Assembly: GCF_014705615.1 (NCBI RefSeq)
Contig: NZ_JACXJA010000007.1
Coordinates: 1-64,000, forward strand
Length of the DNA stretch: 64,000 nt
Source of the DNA: Paenibacillus oceani
GTDB lineage: Bacteria > Bacillota > Bacilli > Paenibacillales > NBRC-103111
Reading direction: 5' to 3'
The notes under the pieces are model-generated. The model was not told the origin of the DNA. It did no database searches and saw only the letters and a program-made list of their open reading frames with translations. The translations under genes and the position numbers were made by a program. Below are positions 54,080 through 62,091 of the stretch, in pieces; the first letter of the stretch is position 1; the number at the start of each line of letters is the position of its first letter.

Positions 54080-54491
54080 GGAAAGTTTGACAGACAATCG
54101 CCGGTGCGCTAGCGCACGGGAGGAAAGTCCGGGCTCCATAGGGCAGGGTGCTGGATAACGTCCAGTCAGCGCGAGTTGAAGGATAGTGCCACAGAAATGG
54201 ACCGCCGATGACGCCGCAAGGCGAACAGGCAAGGGTGGAACCGTGGTGTAAGAGACCACGAGGGGATAGGGTGACTTATTCCCTGGTAAACCCCACTTGG
54301 AGCAAGACCGAAGAGAACGCAGCGGACGGCTTGCCGATCCGCAGTCCTTGCCCGGGGCGCGTTCGGGTTGGTCGCTGGAGTCCGTCAGCAATGGCGGGCC
54401 TAGATAGATGATTGTCACTTCGATGGTGGGAGGGTTGTGGTGCCCGTTACGACCACCGGAAGTACAGAACCCGGCTTACGGCAAGCTTTCC
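54080..54491 (+). ncRNA. rnpB: RNase P RNA, class A
   Basis: About 412 nt bounded by helix P1 (GGAAAGTTTG at 54080-54089 with CAAGCTTTCC at 54482-54491). Universal landmarks: GAGGAAAGTCCGGGCTCC at 54120, ACAGAAA at 54191, GGTAAACCCC at 54285 and TAGATAGATGA at 54401. P2 is GACAATC / GATTGTC. ATAGGGCAGGGTG, GAGCAAGACCGAA and the 3' ACAGAACCCGGCTTA follow the E. coli (class A) plan rather than the B. subtilis class B plan. About 45 extra nt form a small stem (GTGGT / ACCAC) between P2 and the 3' tail. It is the catalytic RNA for tRNA 5' maturation. Confidence 0.95.
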
Positions 54492-54595
54492 GGCATGCCA
54501 CACTTGTTTGCTTATCCGTGCATAGCAGTACCGCTAACCGCGGTCGCCATCTGCGAAAGAGGTCTGGAGATCCGTTCTCCTCATAAGCATACGAA

Positions 54596-54627
54596 GAAAG
54601 GCGGCCCCTTCCAGGGCCGCCTTTCTG
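54596..54627 (+). terminator. Strong terminator downstream of rnpB
   Basis: A perfect 12-bp stem (GAAAGGCGGCCC at 54596-54607, complement at 54614-54625) around a 6-nt loop. It is about 105 nt past the mature rnpB end and can also end the converging protease transcript. Confidence 0.8.
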
Positions 54628-54716
54628 TGTCCAGACTTATCCGGATGACATTCAGGCTTATGCAGGTACATAAGCAGGTACGGAGCGGGCAATAAACAGG
54701 TATATAGGAGAAACAG

Positions 54717-56540
54717 TTACTGCTGCTTGTATTTACGGGCAAGCTGCTCCAGTTCACGCTCGAACCTTTGCGGCCAGAAGGTGAGCGAATCCCGGTTTTG
54801 CGCCGCCTGCGACAAAGCTTTGACGATGTCGATCTGGCCGTAGCCGAAATATTTGTCTTTGCCGCTTGTCCCCAGATCGACGGCCGTCTGGCGCATCAGC
54901 TCCATTACTTCGGTATTGGTCAGCTGCGGATTGACCGAGCGGATCAGTGCGGCCAGGGCGGTAACGTGCGGACTGGCCATCGAGGTGCCGGACAGCGCGG
55001 CGTAATGGTTGTCCGGATAGGTGCTGGCGATATTAACGCCGGGAGCCGCGACATCGATGTAATCGCCGTAATTGGAGAAAGTCGCTTTCTTTTGATCCGG
55101 ATCGGTTGCCGCTACGGCGAACACTTCGGGATAAGCCGCCGGGTAACCGGGCTTTTCCGTGTTGTCGTTGCCGCTCGCTGCGATCAGCACGATATCCCGG
55201 TCGAAAGCGTAGCGGATCGCATCGTGCAAAAATTGCGAGTCGGCATAGTTGCCGAGACTCATATTAATCACTTTGGCTCCGTGATCGGCCGCCCATATGA
55301 TGCCCTGAGCAACCGAATAAGTGCTGCCCGCTCCGGTCTCATCGAGCACTTTCACCGGCATAATCCGATTGAACCAGGAGATGCCGGCGACGCCTTCCCG
55401 GTTGTTCACGAGCGCCGAGATGATGCCGGCGACGTGGGTGCCGTGACCGACATCGTCGGTTGGCTCGCTGTTTTTGCTAACGATGTTAATGCCCGGTACG
55501 GTCCGTCCGCTCAAGTCGGGGTGCTCCAGATCGACCCCGGTATCGATGACGGCGACGACCACGTCTTCGCTGCCTCTGGATACGTCCCAGCCGGGCACGG
55601 TTTCGATGGCCGGCAAGTTCCATTGATACCGGGCGTACAGCAGATCGTTAGGTTCGGTCGTTTCATTGGTCAAATACAAAAAGTGCGGCTCGGCGTAATC
55701 GACATCCCATTTGCGGAAATAATCGATCAGCTGCTTCGCTTCCATGCCGGACGATTCGAACACGTAGGTGTAGCCCATCTTCTCCATGGAGGAGGCGCCG
55801 ATTTCCGTGCGGATCTGTTTTAATTGCTCCTCGGTGGGCTCCTGACGAAATTTCACTACGATCTGATTGACGTGGTAATGGCTCGTTCCTTCATTATCTT
55901 CCGGGTGATCGACCTTGACGTCGCGGAGCGTTTTGGAATCGACGGATTCGATCTTCCACCGCTTATCGCTGGGATAAGGCACGAGGCGCAAGTTTTTACG
56001 CTGATGGATCGCCACTTTGTGTAAAATATCCTGATGAATGATGCCGACGAGCGACGATTGACCGTCTTCCGAAGGCTCGCCGATTACGATGTACTGCTGT
56101 TCGCCTTCGCCGATTTTGGCGGACTGGTAAGGCTGCCCCGAGCGGACGCTGCTGCGCGCTTCCTCAAGCAGCGGCTCGGCCTTGCCTCTCACGGATTCGG
56201 GAATATGGCCGGATTCGGCAGCCGTTTCGCCCGCTCCATGCCCGCTCCATGCCACATAATCCATCTGCTCGTGATGGTGGCGCAGGTCGTCCAGAGCGGA
56301 CTTGACATCGTCCGTTATTCCGGGTTTTAATTGATGAAGTGCTTGTTTGAAATCCAGGGAACATTGCGCGCGGCACAACTGTTCCGTCATATCGACGTCG
56401 CGCCCCAGCATCATTTGCTTCAGCTGCATTTCCTTCTCCGGCGTGGGATTCGCCGGGTCCGGAACTTTGTTGCAGCTCGCCAAGATCAAAGCGAACGCGC
56501 AAAGGATAGTAAAAGAAGCGGAAGCTGTCTTATTCCACAT
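54717..56540 (-). CDS. S8 subtilisin-like lipoprotein protease
   Basis: 607 aa. Lipobox LASC near residue 23 marks a membrane-tethered lipoprotein. An N-terminal unassigned region (about 25-230) and an inhibitor-I9-like segment (about 225-290, IVVKFRQEPTEEQLKQI) precede the catalytic subtilase: VIDTGVDLEHPDLSG (Asp), GHGTHVAGIISA (His), oxyanion ASGNDN and LSGTSMASPHVTALAALI (Ser). The triad is complete, so an active secreted protease is expected. Start ATG 56540 follows AAGGAGG. It stands alone on the minus strand, convergent with rnpB. Confidence 0.93.
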   Translation of the reverse strand: MWNKTASASFTILCAFALILASCNKVPDPANPTPEKEMQLKQMMLGRDVDMTEQLCRAQCSLDFKQALHQLKPGITDDVKSALDDLRHHHEQMDYVAWSGHGAGETAAESGHIPESVRGKAEPLLEEARSSVRSGQPYQSAKIGEGEQQYIVIGEPSEDGQSSLVGIIHQDILHKVAIHQRKNLRLVPYPSDKRWKIESVDSKTLRDVKVDHPEDNEGTSHYHVNQIVVKFRQEPTEEQLKQIRTEIGASSMEKMGYTYVFESSGMEAKQLIDYFRKWDVDYAEPHFLYLTNETTEPNDLLYARYQWNLPAIETVPGWDVSRGSEDVVVAVIDTGVDLEHPDLSGRTVPGINIVSKNSEPTDDVGHGTHVAGIISALVNNREGVAGISWFNRIMPVKVLDETGAGSTYSVAQGIIWAADHGAKVINMSLGNYADSQFLHDAIRYAFDRDIVLIAASGNDNTEKPGYPAAYPEVFAVAATDPDQKKATFSNYGDYIDVAAPGVNIASTYPDNHYAALSGTSMASPHVTALAALIRSVNPQLTNTEVMELMRQTAVDLGTSGKDKYFGYGQIDIVKALSQAAQNRDSLTFWPQRFERELEQLARKYKQQ

Positions 56541-56686
56541 GTTCGATCGTCCTCCTTGCCTGATAGCGGCGGTAACCGGCGCGTGTAACTGACGCGGTCC
56601 GAGAGCTGCGGGCTTCTATGCCTTAAGGTGGGGAAGTCGCAACCGAATTATGCATGCGCGTCCTTGGCGGTAATTTGGATGCAGGA

Positions 56687-56715
56687 TTGGCTTACTTTTC
56701 AATACGAATTATGAT
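56687..56715 (+). promoter_or_regulatory. Promoter of ypuI
   Basis: TTGGCT (56687-56692), 17 nt, TATGAT (56710-56715), 66 nt before the ATG. Confidence 0.6.
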
Positions 56716-56781
56716 ACGATGAATGAAAAGGGCGGGGACATTCCTGCTTAGCAGGTCCGACATTATGAGGAGGTCAACGAT

Positions 56782-57282
56782 ATGGCAACGGGCCAAGTGA
56801 AAAATTTATGCGAAACGACCCGGACGAAGTTAAAAGAAGTCATCGCCAAGATGGAGCTCTTCTTGAATCATTACAGCTTGCCGCAACTGCTTACCGAGAA
56901 CGATCCCGCGATGGACGAATTTTACCGCGGCTATTTGTCGGATACCCGGCATCTGCTCGTATTTTGCGAGGTAGCGTACGAGAAGCTCGGCGTCAGCTTG
57001 CGCCGCCCGAACTTCAATGAAGATTTTGCGGAAAGAACGTTGTACGATGTATATCATAATTGCGTAAACGGATTTTATTACCCGAAAAACGAATGTTATT
57101 CGGAAGACGGCCGTTATGCCTACACCGGACAGGACGCGATCCGCTTCCGCAAAAAGCCGAGCCGCGAGGCGCGCAACCTGACGATCGAGCTTTCCAAAAT
57201 TTTCGAAGAAATGCGCGAAGATTTGGCTTATTACGAAACCGATTATATGACTCAGCGCCGGATGCAGGGCGAGCGGGTCTAA
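56782..57282 (+). CDS. ypuI: YpuI family (DUF3907) protein
   Basis: 166 aa. FYRGYLSDTRHLLVFCEVAY, RTLYDVYHNCVNGFYYPKNE, YTGQDAIRFRKKPS and REDLAYYETDYMTQ match B. subtilis YpuI, a conserved soluble Bacillales protein without known function. Start ATG 56782 follows AGGAGGT. It is monocistronic, with a promoter at 56687 and a terminator at 57300. Confidence 0.88.
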   Translation: MATGQVKNLCETTRTKLKEVIAKMELFLNHYSLPQLLTENDPAMDEFYRGYLSDTRHLLVFCEVAYEKLGVSLRRPNFNEDFAERTLYDVYHNCVNGFYYPKNECYSEDGRYAYTGQDAIRFRKKPSREARNLTIELSKIFEEMREDLAYYETDYMTQRRMQGERV

Positions 57283-57299
57283 TAGAAGCGATCGAAGGT

Positions 57300-57325
57300 G
57301 CGGGCCGGAGCCCGCGTCTTTTTTT
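57300..57325 (+). terminator. Terminator of ypuI
   Basis: GCGGGC / GCCCGC stem with a CGGA tetraloop followed by GTC and seven Ts. Confidence 0.9.
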
Positions 57326-57484
57326 GTTGCGCAAATTAGAAGTTTGCTATGGGGAGAGCTTCTAAGAGTCGCTTTGCGGGCGGGGCGAATTGCGGAATTG
57401 CTGTATTCATATTCAACTTAAGCAAGCTCGGGTAATGCCTGGCTTTTGGGAAGAAGGGTAACTAGGTATAAAGAGGTATATCGT

Positions 57485-57676
57485 TTAAGAGCGGTTTGTA
57501 CCCTTTATTTGGCCCGAATCCTCCATGTACGGGGAAATAAGAGCGGTTCGCGACTGCTAAAATCGGCGAAAGGATGCAGAATCCGATCAGATGGTGGATA
57601 TAGGAGGTACAAACCGCCTTTATTTGTTGCGATTTTTCGAAAAGGCCGAGAATAGCGGGTGGCAAAGACTCTTATT
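57485..57676. repeat. Dispersed structured repeat, copy 1
   Basis: Shares ordered blocks with copy 2 at 60656-60847: GGTTTGTACCCT, AATAAGAG(C/T)GGTT, GCTAAAATC-type core, CAGATGGT, AAACCGCCT and GACTCTTATT. Start of the first block to start of the last is 174 nt in both. Internal AATA..TATT palindromic modules could fold as hairpins. No open frame is conserved between the copies, so it is noncoding. The surrounding 958-bp gap (57283-58240) also holds the hexamer arrays. Confidence 0.7.
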
Positions 57677-57710
57677 GGTTTAAAACCCGTAGCGGCGTAT
57701 GGCCGAAATC

Positions 57711-57878
57711 GAAGTCAAAGTGGAACTTAAAGTCAAAGTTGAAATCAAAGTGAAAGTCAGAGTCAAAGTCAAAGTCAAAGTCAAAGTCAAAATCAAAGTC
57801 AAAATCAAAGTCAAAATCAAAGTCAAAATCAAAGTCAAAATCAAAGTCAAAATCAAAGTCAAAATCAAAGTCAAAATC
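57711..57878 (+). repeat. Tandem AAAGTC/AAAATC hexamer array
   Basis: Roughly 27 hexamers. The left part is degenerate. From about 57790 the array becomes a regular 12-bp period in which AAAGTC and AAAATC alternate eight or so times. A frame through it would encode Lys-Val/Lys-Ile repeats, but it has no Shine-Dalgarno and the array is probably noncoding. Confidence 0.85.
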
Positions 57879-57888
57879 GGATCGAACT

Positions 57889-57984
57889 CAACCCAAACCC
57901 AAACCCAAACCCAAACCCAAACCCAAACCCAAACCCAAACCCAAACCCAAACCCAAACCCAAACCCAAACCCAAACCCAAACCC
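57889..57984 (+). repeat. Tandem CCCAAA hexamer array
   Basis: About 16 nearly perfect copies of CCCAAA, starting some 12 bp after the AAAGTC array and decaying into CCGAACTCGAACCCAATC at the right. Read on the other strand it is TTTGGG. Confidence 0.9.
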
Positions 57985-58046
57985 GAACTCGAACCCAATC
58001 TCAAAACTCCATCTTCAACCCAACATCCCTCTCAAAAAAGTCAGGG

Positions 58047-58078
58047 ACCGTCCGGACGTTTTTGTCGACGGTTTTTTT
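58047..58078 (+). terminator. Terminator-like hairpin after the hexamer arrays
   Basis: ACCGTC / GACGGT (6 bp, 14-nt loop) followed by a T-run. No gene ends just upstream, so the arrays may lie in a transcribed region. Confidence 0.5.
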
Positions 58079-58240
58079 GTTTTCTTTCCATGCCATGGAA
58101 TTTAAGCCCTTCAACGTGGCTGCAAGTACATTTAAAGCGCTTGTTCGTCCCTAAACCCGTTTCCTTTTCTATTTTTGTCATAGCTCTCCTCGGATAGGGT
58201 CCTCCAAATGCGGGAACATTGTGAATGGAGGTGAGGGTCG

Positions 58241-58456
58241 ATGGCAAAGCCATTGGTGAAATGCAGCGTATCTAACTGTGCTTTTTGGGGCGAAAACAAC
58301 AACTGCAGAGCCGACGCGATCATGATCGATATCGACAGCCACGCGGGAGCGAAATTCAACGAAGAATTTGCAGGAGAAAGCTTCGATTCCGAGCATCAGG
58401 ATTCCGCACCAACATCTTCCGCAACATGCTGCCATACGTTTAAGCCCAAATCCTAA
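58241..58456 (+). CDS. DUF1540 small cysteine-rich protein
   Basis: 71 aa. The DUF1540 pattern is visible: VKCSVSNCAFWGENNNCRAD at the N-terminus (three Cys) and ATCCHTF near the end (two more Cys). Such spacing suggests metal binding, and function is unknown. Start ATG 58241 follows GGAGGTGAGG. The next gene begins 38 nt later and may share a transcript. Confidence 0.8.
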   Translation: MAKPLVKCSVSNCAFWGENNNCRADAIMIDIDSHAGAKFNEEFAGESFDSEHQDSAPTSSATCCHTFKPKS

Positions 58457-58494
58457 TTTATTCGATTGGCGGTATCGCCAAGGAGGGCATTTTG

Positions 58495-58923
58495 ATGGGT
58501 GATCGTTTTGATGAGCTGGATAGAGACATGGAGGCAACGAAAAGCAACGAATATTACGAAAAGCCGGATGGCCAATTCGATGAGGAGTACGGCGCCGAGC
58601 TGACGCCTCCCGCCGCGCCGCTATTCGTCAATAACCGGGTGCGCGCCGATCAGGGAGACGTGCCGGATCATCCAGAGCCGAACCGCGATCTGCATGCGGA
58701 GGAAGGCGCAGGCGTGGAAACGGGCGGGGCGACCATCGGCTGGATCGGGCTTGTGCTGGCCATCGCTTCGCTGTTCATCTATCCGGCTATACTCGGTACA
58801 GGCGGCATCGTTCTCGGCATTATCGCGTATGTTCAGGGAAGCCGTGCGCTTGGTGCATGGTCGGTCATTATCGGCGGAATTGCCTTATTGTCGTTCGTAG
58901 TGCTTGTTCCGTATTACACGTAG
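58495..58923 (+). CDS. DUF4190-like small membrane protein
   Basis: 142 aa from ATG 58495, with AAGGAGG 9 nt upstream. Residues 1-75 are acidic and probably disordered. Two hydrophobic helices (about 82-108 and 114-140) with a Gly-rich turn (LGTGGIVLGIIAYVQGSRALGAW) resemble DUF4190. Function unknown. A strong terminator follows the stop. Confidence 0.75.
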   Translation: MGDRFDELDRDMEATKSNEYYEKPDGQFDEEYGAELTPPAAPLFVNNRVRADQGDVPDHPEPNRDLHAEEGAGVETGGATIGWIGLVLAIASLFIYPAILGTGGIVLGIIAYVQGSRALGAWSVIIGGIALLSFVVLVPYYT

Positions 58924-58931
58924 CGGCACGA

Positions 58932-58969
58932 AAAAACCGTCCCGGCGATCTAGAGCCCGGACGGTTTTT
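58932..58969. terminator. Strong bidirectional terminator
   Basis: AAAAACCGTCC pairs with GGACGGTTTTT (11 bp) plus inner GGG/CCC pairing. Located between the DUF4190-like gene and the converging small gene on the minus strand. Confidence 0.85.
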
Positions 58970-59146
58970 CTTTAAAAAACAAGCAAGCTCAAGTTTCAGC
59001 GTAGCCGAATCGTTTCTGCTCGCAAAAAAATTCCGCTTACGCGGTCCTTATCTCGGTAAGGGCTTCGTTTAGTCGTTAGAAGCTTATCCGATACGAAAGT
59101 CCAACTTTACTAAAAGCGTTTAGAGGGGTGCAGCAGGCTGTATTGC

Positions 59147-59338
59147 TCAATCGTTTGATTTGCGCGTCATTCTGCCAAAGGCTTGGATCGCCGCGATGAC
59201 GCCGGTTTCGACGAAAGCGGCCAAAAGCGCCAGCATAAACCAGCTTCCGTTGCCAAGCGAGTAGTACAGGAGCGCATGAAGCGCGAACAGGATAACGAAC
59301 GCCCATAGCAAGCTGATCCGGTTAATCCACTCCAGCAT
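59147..59338 (-). CDS. Small two-helix membrane protein
   Basis: 63 aa with two hydrophobic helices (about 8-27 and 32-52) and a charged tail (RMTRKSND). The ATG at 59338 has AAGGTGGG upstream on the minus strand, which supports real translation. No family recognised. It is a single gene, converging on the DUF4190-like gene. Confidence 0.65.
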   Translation of the reverse strand: MLEWINRISLLWAFVILFALHALLYYSLGNGSWFMLALLAAFVETGVIAAIQAFGRMTRKSND

Positions 59339-59551
59339 GATCGTCCCACCTTTATACTCATTCTAAAACGTTGCATGCAACCATTATGCGCCAAATCCGC
59401 AGCCGTTATTCGTGCAGCACAGGCAAGCGGGAAGCGGGGGGAAATGAAAGGAAACCGGTAATATCGGGAGCTGTTTCAAGAACGGACTGTTCGTCCGGCA
59501 AAAAACGTTGTACAATAAGCAGGAAACCAATTGCTGAAACGGGGCTTAAGG

Positions 59552-60235
59552 ATGAGTATAGATCCGAGGATTATGAAGCAGCTGTTGCAGCTGCAATTTC
59601 AACCGGGTGATCCGCTATCGGTGCGCAGTACGTCAGCCGACGATTCGGGAGACTTCACCGCGCTGCTCCAATCTCTGCTCGGGCAAGCGTCCGCGGAAGG
59701 GGAGAGCGGCATGACGGCAGCCACTTCCAGGCTGGGAACCGCGTCGATGCCGGCATCGGTATATAACGCACATGCGGCTTTGCAGAGCATGCAGCGTTCG
59801 GCGATTGCCCCGTCCAAGCCGAGCGCCTACCAGTTGCTTGTCGAGGAGGCGGCCGGCCGGCACGGAGTCGAACCGAGCCTGATCACGGCGGTGATTCATG
59901 CCGAGTCTTCCTTTAATCCGTACGCGGTATCGTCCGCCGGTGCGAAAGGCCTTATGCAGCTAATGGATAAGACGGGCCAAGGTTTGGGCGTCACCGACCC
60001 GTTCGACCCTGCCCAGAACATAGAAGGCGGTACCCGCTATCTGGCGGAGCTGATTCGAAAGTATGACGGCAATGAAGCCGTCGCCTTGGCCGCCTACAAT
60101 GCCGGTCCCGGCCGTATAGACCGTCTCGGGGTTCGCACCGATTCCGAACTGCGGGAGAAGCAGCACCTGCTTCCTCAGGAAACGAGAAACTATGTGGACA
60201 ACGTCTTGGAGCGCAAAAGGCAGTACGGCGCCTAA
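59552..60235 (+). CDS. SLT-type lytic transglycosylase
   Basis: 227 aa from ATG 59552 (TTG 59531 possible). The lysozyme-like SLT domain fills residues 90-225: LVEEAAGRHGVEPSLITAVI, catalytic Glu in HAESSFNPYAVSSAGAKGLM, then GTRYLAELIRKYDGNEAVAL and AAYNAGPGRI. The N-terminal 90 residues are low-complexity. No signal peptide is evident, as in B. subtilis YjbJ/CwlQ-like proteins, so the export route is unclear. It cleaves peptidoglycan between MurNAc and GlcNAc. Confidence 0.88.
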   Translation: MSIDPRIMKQLLQLQFQPGDPLSVRSTSADDSGDFTALLQSLLGQASAEGESGMTAATSRLGTASMPASVYNAHAALQSMQRSAIAPSKPSAYQLLVEEAAGRHGVEPSLITAVIHAESSFNPYAVSSAGAKGLMQLMDKTGQGLGVTDPFDPAQNIEGGTRYLAELIRKYDGNEAVALAAYNAGPGRIDRLGVRTDSELREKQHLLPQETRNYVDNVLERKRQYGA

Positions 60236-60582
60236 TCGTGCTATAGCGGGATGTGAACTAGCAGGCCGTTTGAGCAGACAAACGGCAGCTTGTTTTCTAA
60301 GTTACGGTAGGGTTTCTAAGTTACAGTAACGCAAGTTTAAGTTTTCTAAGCCTCGCTTCGAAAAAGCAAACGGAGTTCTGAACCAAGAAGAAAAGCTGTT
60401 TTAAGCAGAGTAATCTGTTGTGGGAAAACCTCCTGTGGTAGCTTTTATTAACGTTTTAGAATGGAGAAGCTCGTTAAAGTGTTAAAGCGAACCGACACGT
60501 TCTGAACCAAGAAAGCAACCACTTGTGTGCGGTTTTTCATCGTGGAAAAGGCTTCGTTTAAGCTTTTCGAATAAGCACCGAT
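60236..60582. other. Gene-free stretch with short direct repeats
   Basis: TTTCTAAGTTAC occurs twice at about 60294 and 60312, and GTTCTGAACCAAGAA twice at about 60373 and 60499. No gene is supported. A strong terminator follows at 60583, with no gene ending near it. Confidence 0.5.
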
Positions 60583-60628
60583 ACGATCAATGCGGATAGC
60601 TTGATATCCGGCATTGATCGTCTTTTTT
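60583..60628 (+). terminator. Orphan strong terminator
   Basis: A 16-nt arm (60583-60598) pairs with 60605-60621 with one bulged G, followed by CTTTTTT. The nearest upstream stop codon is about 345 nt away. Confidence 0.8.
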
Positions 60629-60655
60629 GAGCCAAGAAGGTTATGTTTTCAGGGA

Positions 60656-60847
60656 ATAAGGGTGGTTTGTACCCTCTATTTTGTCCGAAAACCGGCTTGG
60701 GCACGGAATAAGAGTGGTTTGAAGCTGTTAAAATCCGCGAAAAGGGCGCATCCCCCACCAGATGGTAGGAATAAGGGGTATAAACCGCCTCTATTCGTCT
60801 CGGTTCCCCGCGTATGCTCAAAATAGAGGGTGCCAGAGACTCTTATT
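60656..60847. repeat. Dispersed structured repeat, copy 2
   Basis: Colinear with copy 1 (57485-57676), with the same 174-nt distance between outer blocks and 118 nt from the first block to AAACCGCC. Palindromic modules: AATAAGGGT..ACCCTCTATT at the left, GAATAAGGGG..CCTCTATTC in the middle and AAAATAGAGG..CTCTTATTTT at the right. Confidence 0.7.
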
Positions 60848-60942
60848 TTGTTGGTTAGCGTTAGGTAGGTAGTCAGTCAGTTAGTCGCAGTCAGCCTGCT
60901 CACAAGAAACTTAAACTTTGAAGTGCAAAGGAGTCATCCGTT

Positions 60943-62091
60943 ATGCTGTATTTCGACCATTGCGCGACGACGCCTCCGTATGAGGAGGTCGTTGAAGCGG
61001 TTCGAGAGGTGATGGCCCGTCACTACGGGAATCCTTCCTCGATTCACAGGGTCGGCATCGACGCGGAGCGGATGCTGACGAAGGCCAGAGAGGTTGCGGC
61101 GCGGCAGCTTCGCGCCGCTCCCGAAGAAATCGTATTTACGTCCGGTGGGACGGAAAGCAACAACACGGCCGTGCTTGGAGCGGCTCTGCAATATGCCGGC
61201 CGCGGCAAACACCTGATCACAACCGCACTCGAGCATGCCTCGGTGTATGAATGCTTCGAGTATTTGAGACAGCGGCTGGGTTACGAGGTTACGGTTATTC
61301 AGCCGGACGGAGACGGCCGAATCCGTTCGCAAGATGTGCTGGATGCGGTTCGCGACGATACGATTCTTGTGAGCGTCATGCATGTGAACAACGAGATCGG
61401 CACGATTCAGCCGGTCCGGGAGATCGGGCAGGCTTTGCGTCAACACCGCAAGGTGCTGTTTCATGTCGATGCGGTCCAAAGCGTAGGAAAAATTCCGATA
61501 TGGCCGGGCGAATGGGGCATTGATCTGCTGTCCGTATCGGCTCATAAAATCCGCGGCCCGAAAGGCGCCGGCCTGTTGTACCGGCGCAAAGGCATCGCCC
61601 TGCAGCCGCTGCTGCACGGCGGCGGGCAAGAAGCCGGGCAACGCTCGGGAACGGAGAACGTGCCGGGCATCGTCGGCTTCGCCAAGGCGCTGCGGATGAC
61701 GTTGGAACGGCAGGAGGGGGCGTTTGCCCGGTTATCCGGACTGCGTACACGGCTATTGGCCGCTCTTCGGACCGTTCCGGGTCTGGTCTACAACGGCTCC
61801 GAATCGGCTGCGGATATGGCGCCCCATATTGTTCACGTATCGGCTCCGGGATTGAAATCGGAAGTTTTTGTCCACGCTCTGGAAGAGCATGGCATGATGA
61901 TCTCCACACGGTCGGCCTGCTCATCGGGGGAAGACCGGCCAAGCCGCGTGCTGCAGGCGATCGGAGCGGACCTCGATCGTGCGGTCAGCGGTCTTAGAAT
62001 CAGCTTGTCCCCCGACCACACCGAAGAAGATATAGACTATCTTGCGGATGTTGTAGCCCGCACGATGGAACAGCTAAGGAGGTACCGGTGA
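60943..62091 (+). CDS. Cysteine desulfurase (IscS/NifZ-like)
   Basis: 382 aa. PLP lysine in SVSAHKIRGPKGAG and active Cys in STRSACSSGEDRPSR. TSGGTESNNTAVLG, HVNNEIGTIQPV and HVDAVQSVGKIP are class V aminotransferase signatures. It removes sulfur from cysteine as a persulfide. The next gene, thiI, overlaps its stop; this desulfurase is therefore the probable sulfur donor to ThiI, as NifZ is in B. subtilis. Start ATG 60943 follows AAGGAGTC. Confidence 0.94.
   Translation: MLYFDHCATTPPYEEVVEAVREVMARHYGNPSSIHRVGIDAERMLTKAREVAARQLRAAPEEIVFTSGGTESNNTAVLGAALQYAGRGKHLITTALEHASVYECFEYLRQRLGYEVTVIQPDGDGRIRSQDVLDAVRDDTILVSVMHVNNEIGTIQPVREIGQALRQHRKVLFHVDAVQSVGKIPIWPGEWGIDLLSVSAHKIRGPKGAGLLYRRKGIALQPLLHGGGQEAGQRSGTENVPGIVGFAKALRMTLERQEGAFARLSGLRTRLLAALRTVPGLVYNGSESAADMAPHIVHVSAPGLKSEVFVHALEEHGMMISTRSACSSGEDRPSRVLQAIGADLDRAVSGLRISLSPDHTEEDIDYLADVVARTMEQLRRYR

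Noticed and set aside
57699-58154. An open frame encoding Lys-Val/Lys-Ile and Thr-Gln repeats across the hexamer arrays
   Set aside because: It has no Shine-Dalgarno, the hexamer period keeps several frames open by itself, and the C-terminal part runs through a terminator-like hairpin.
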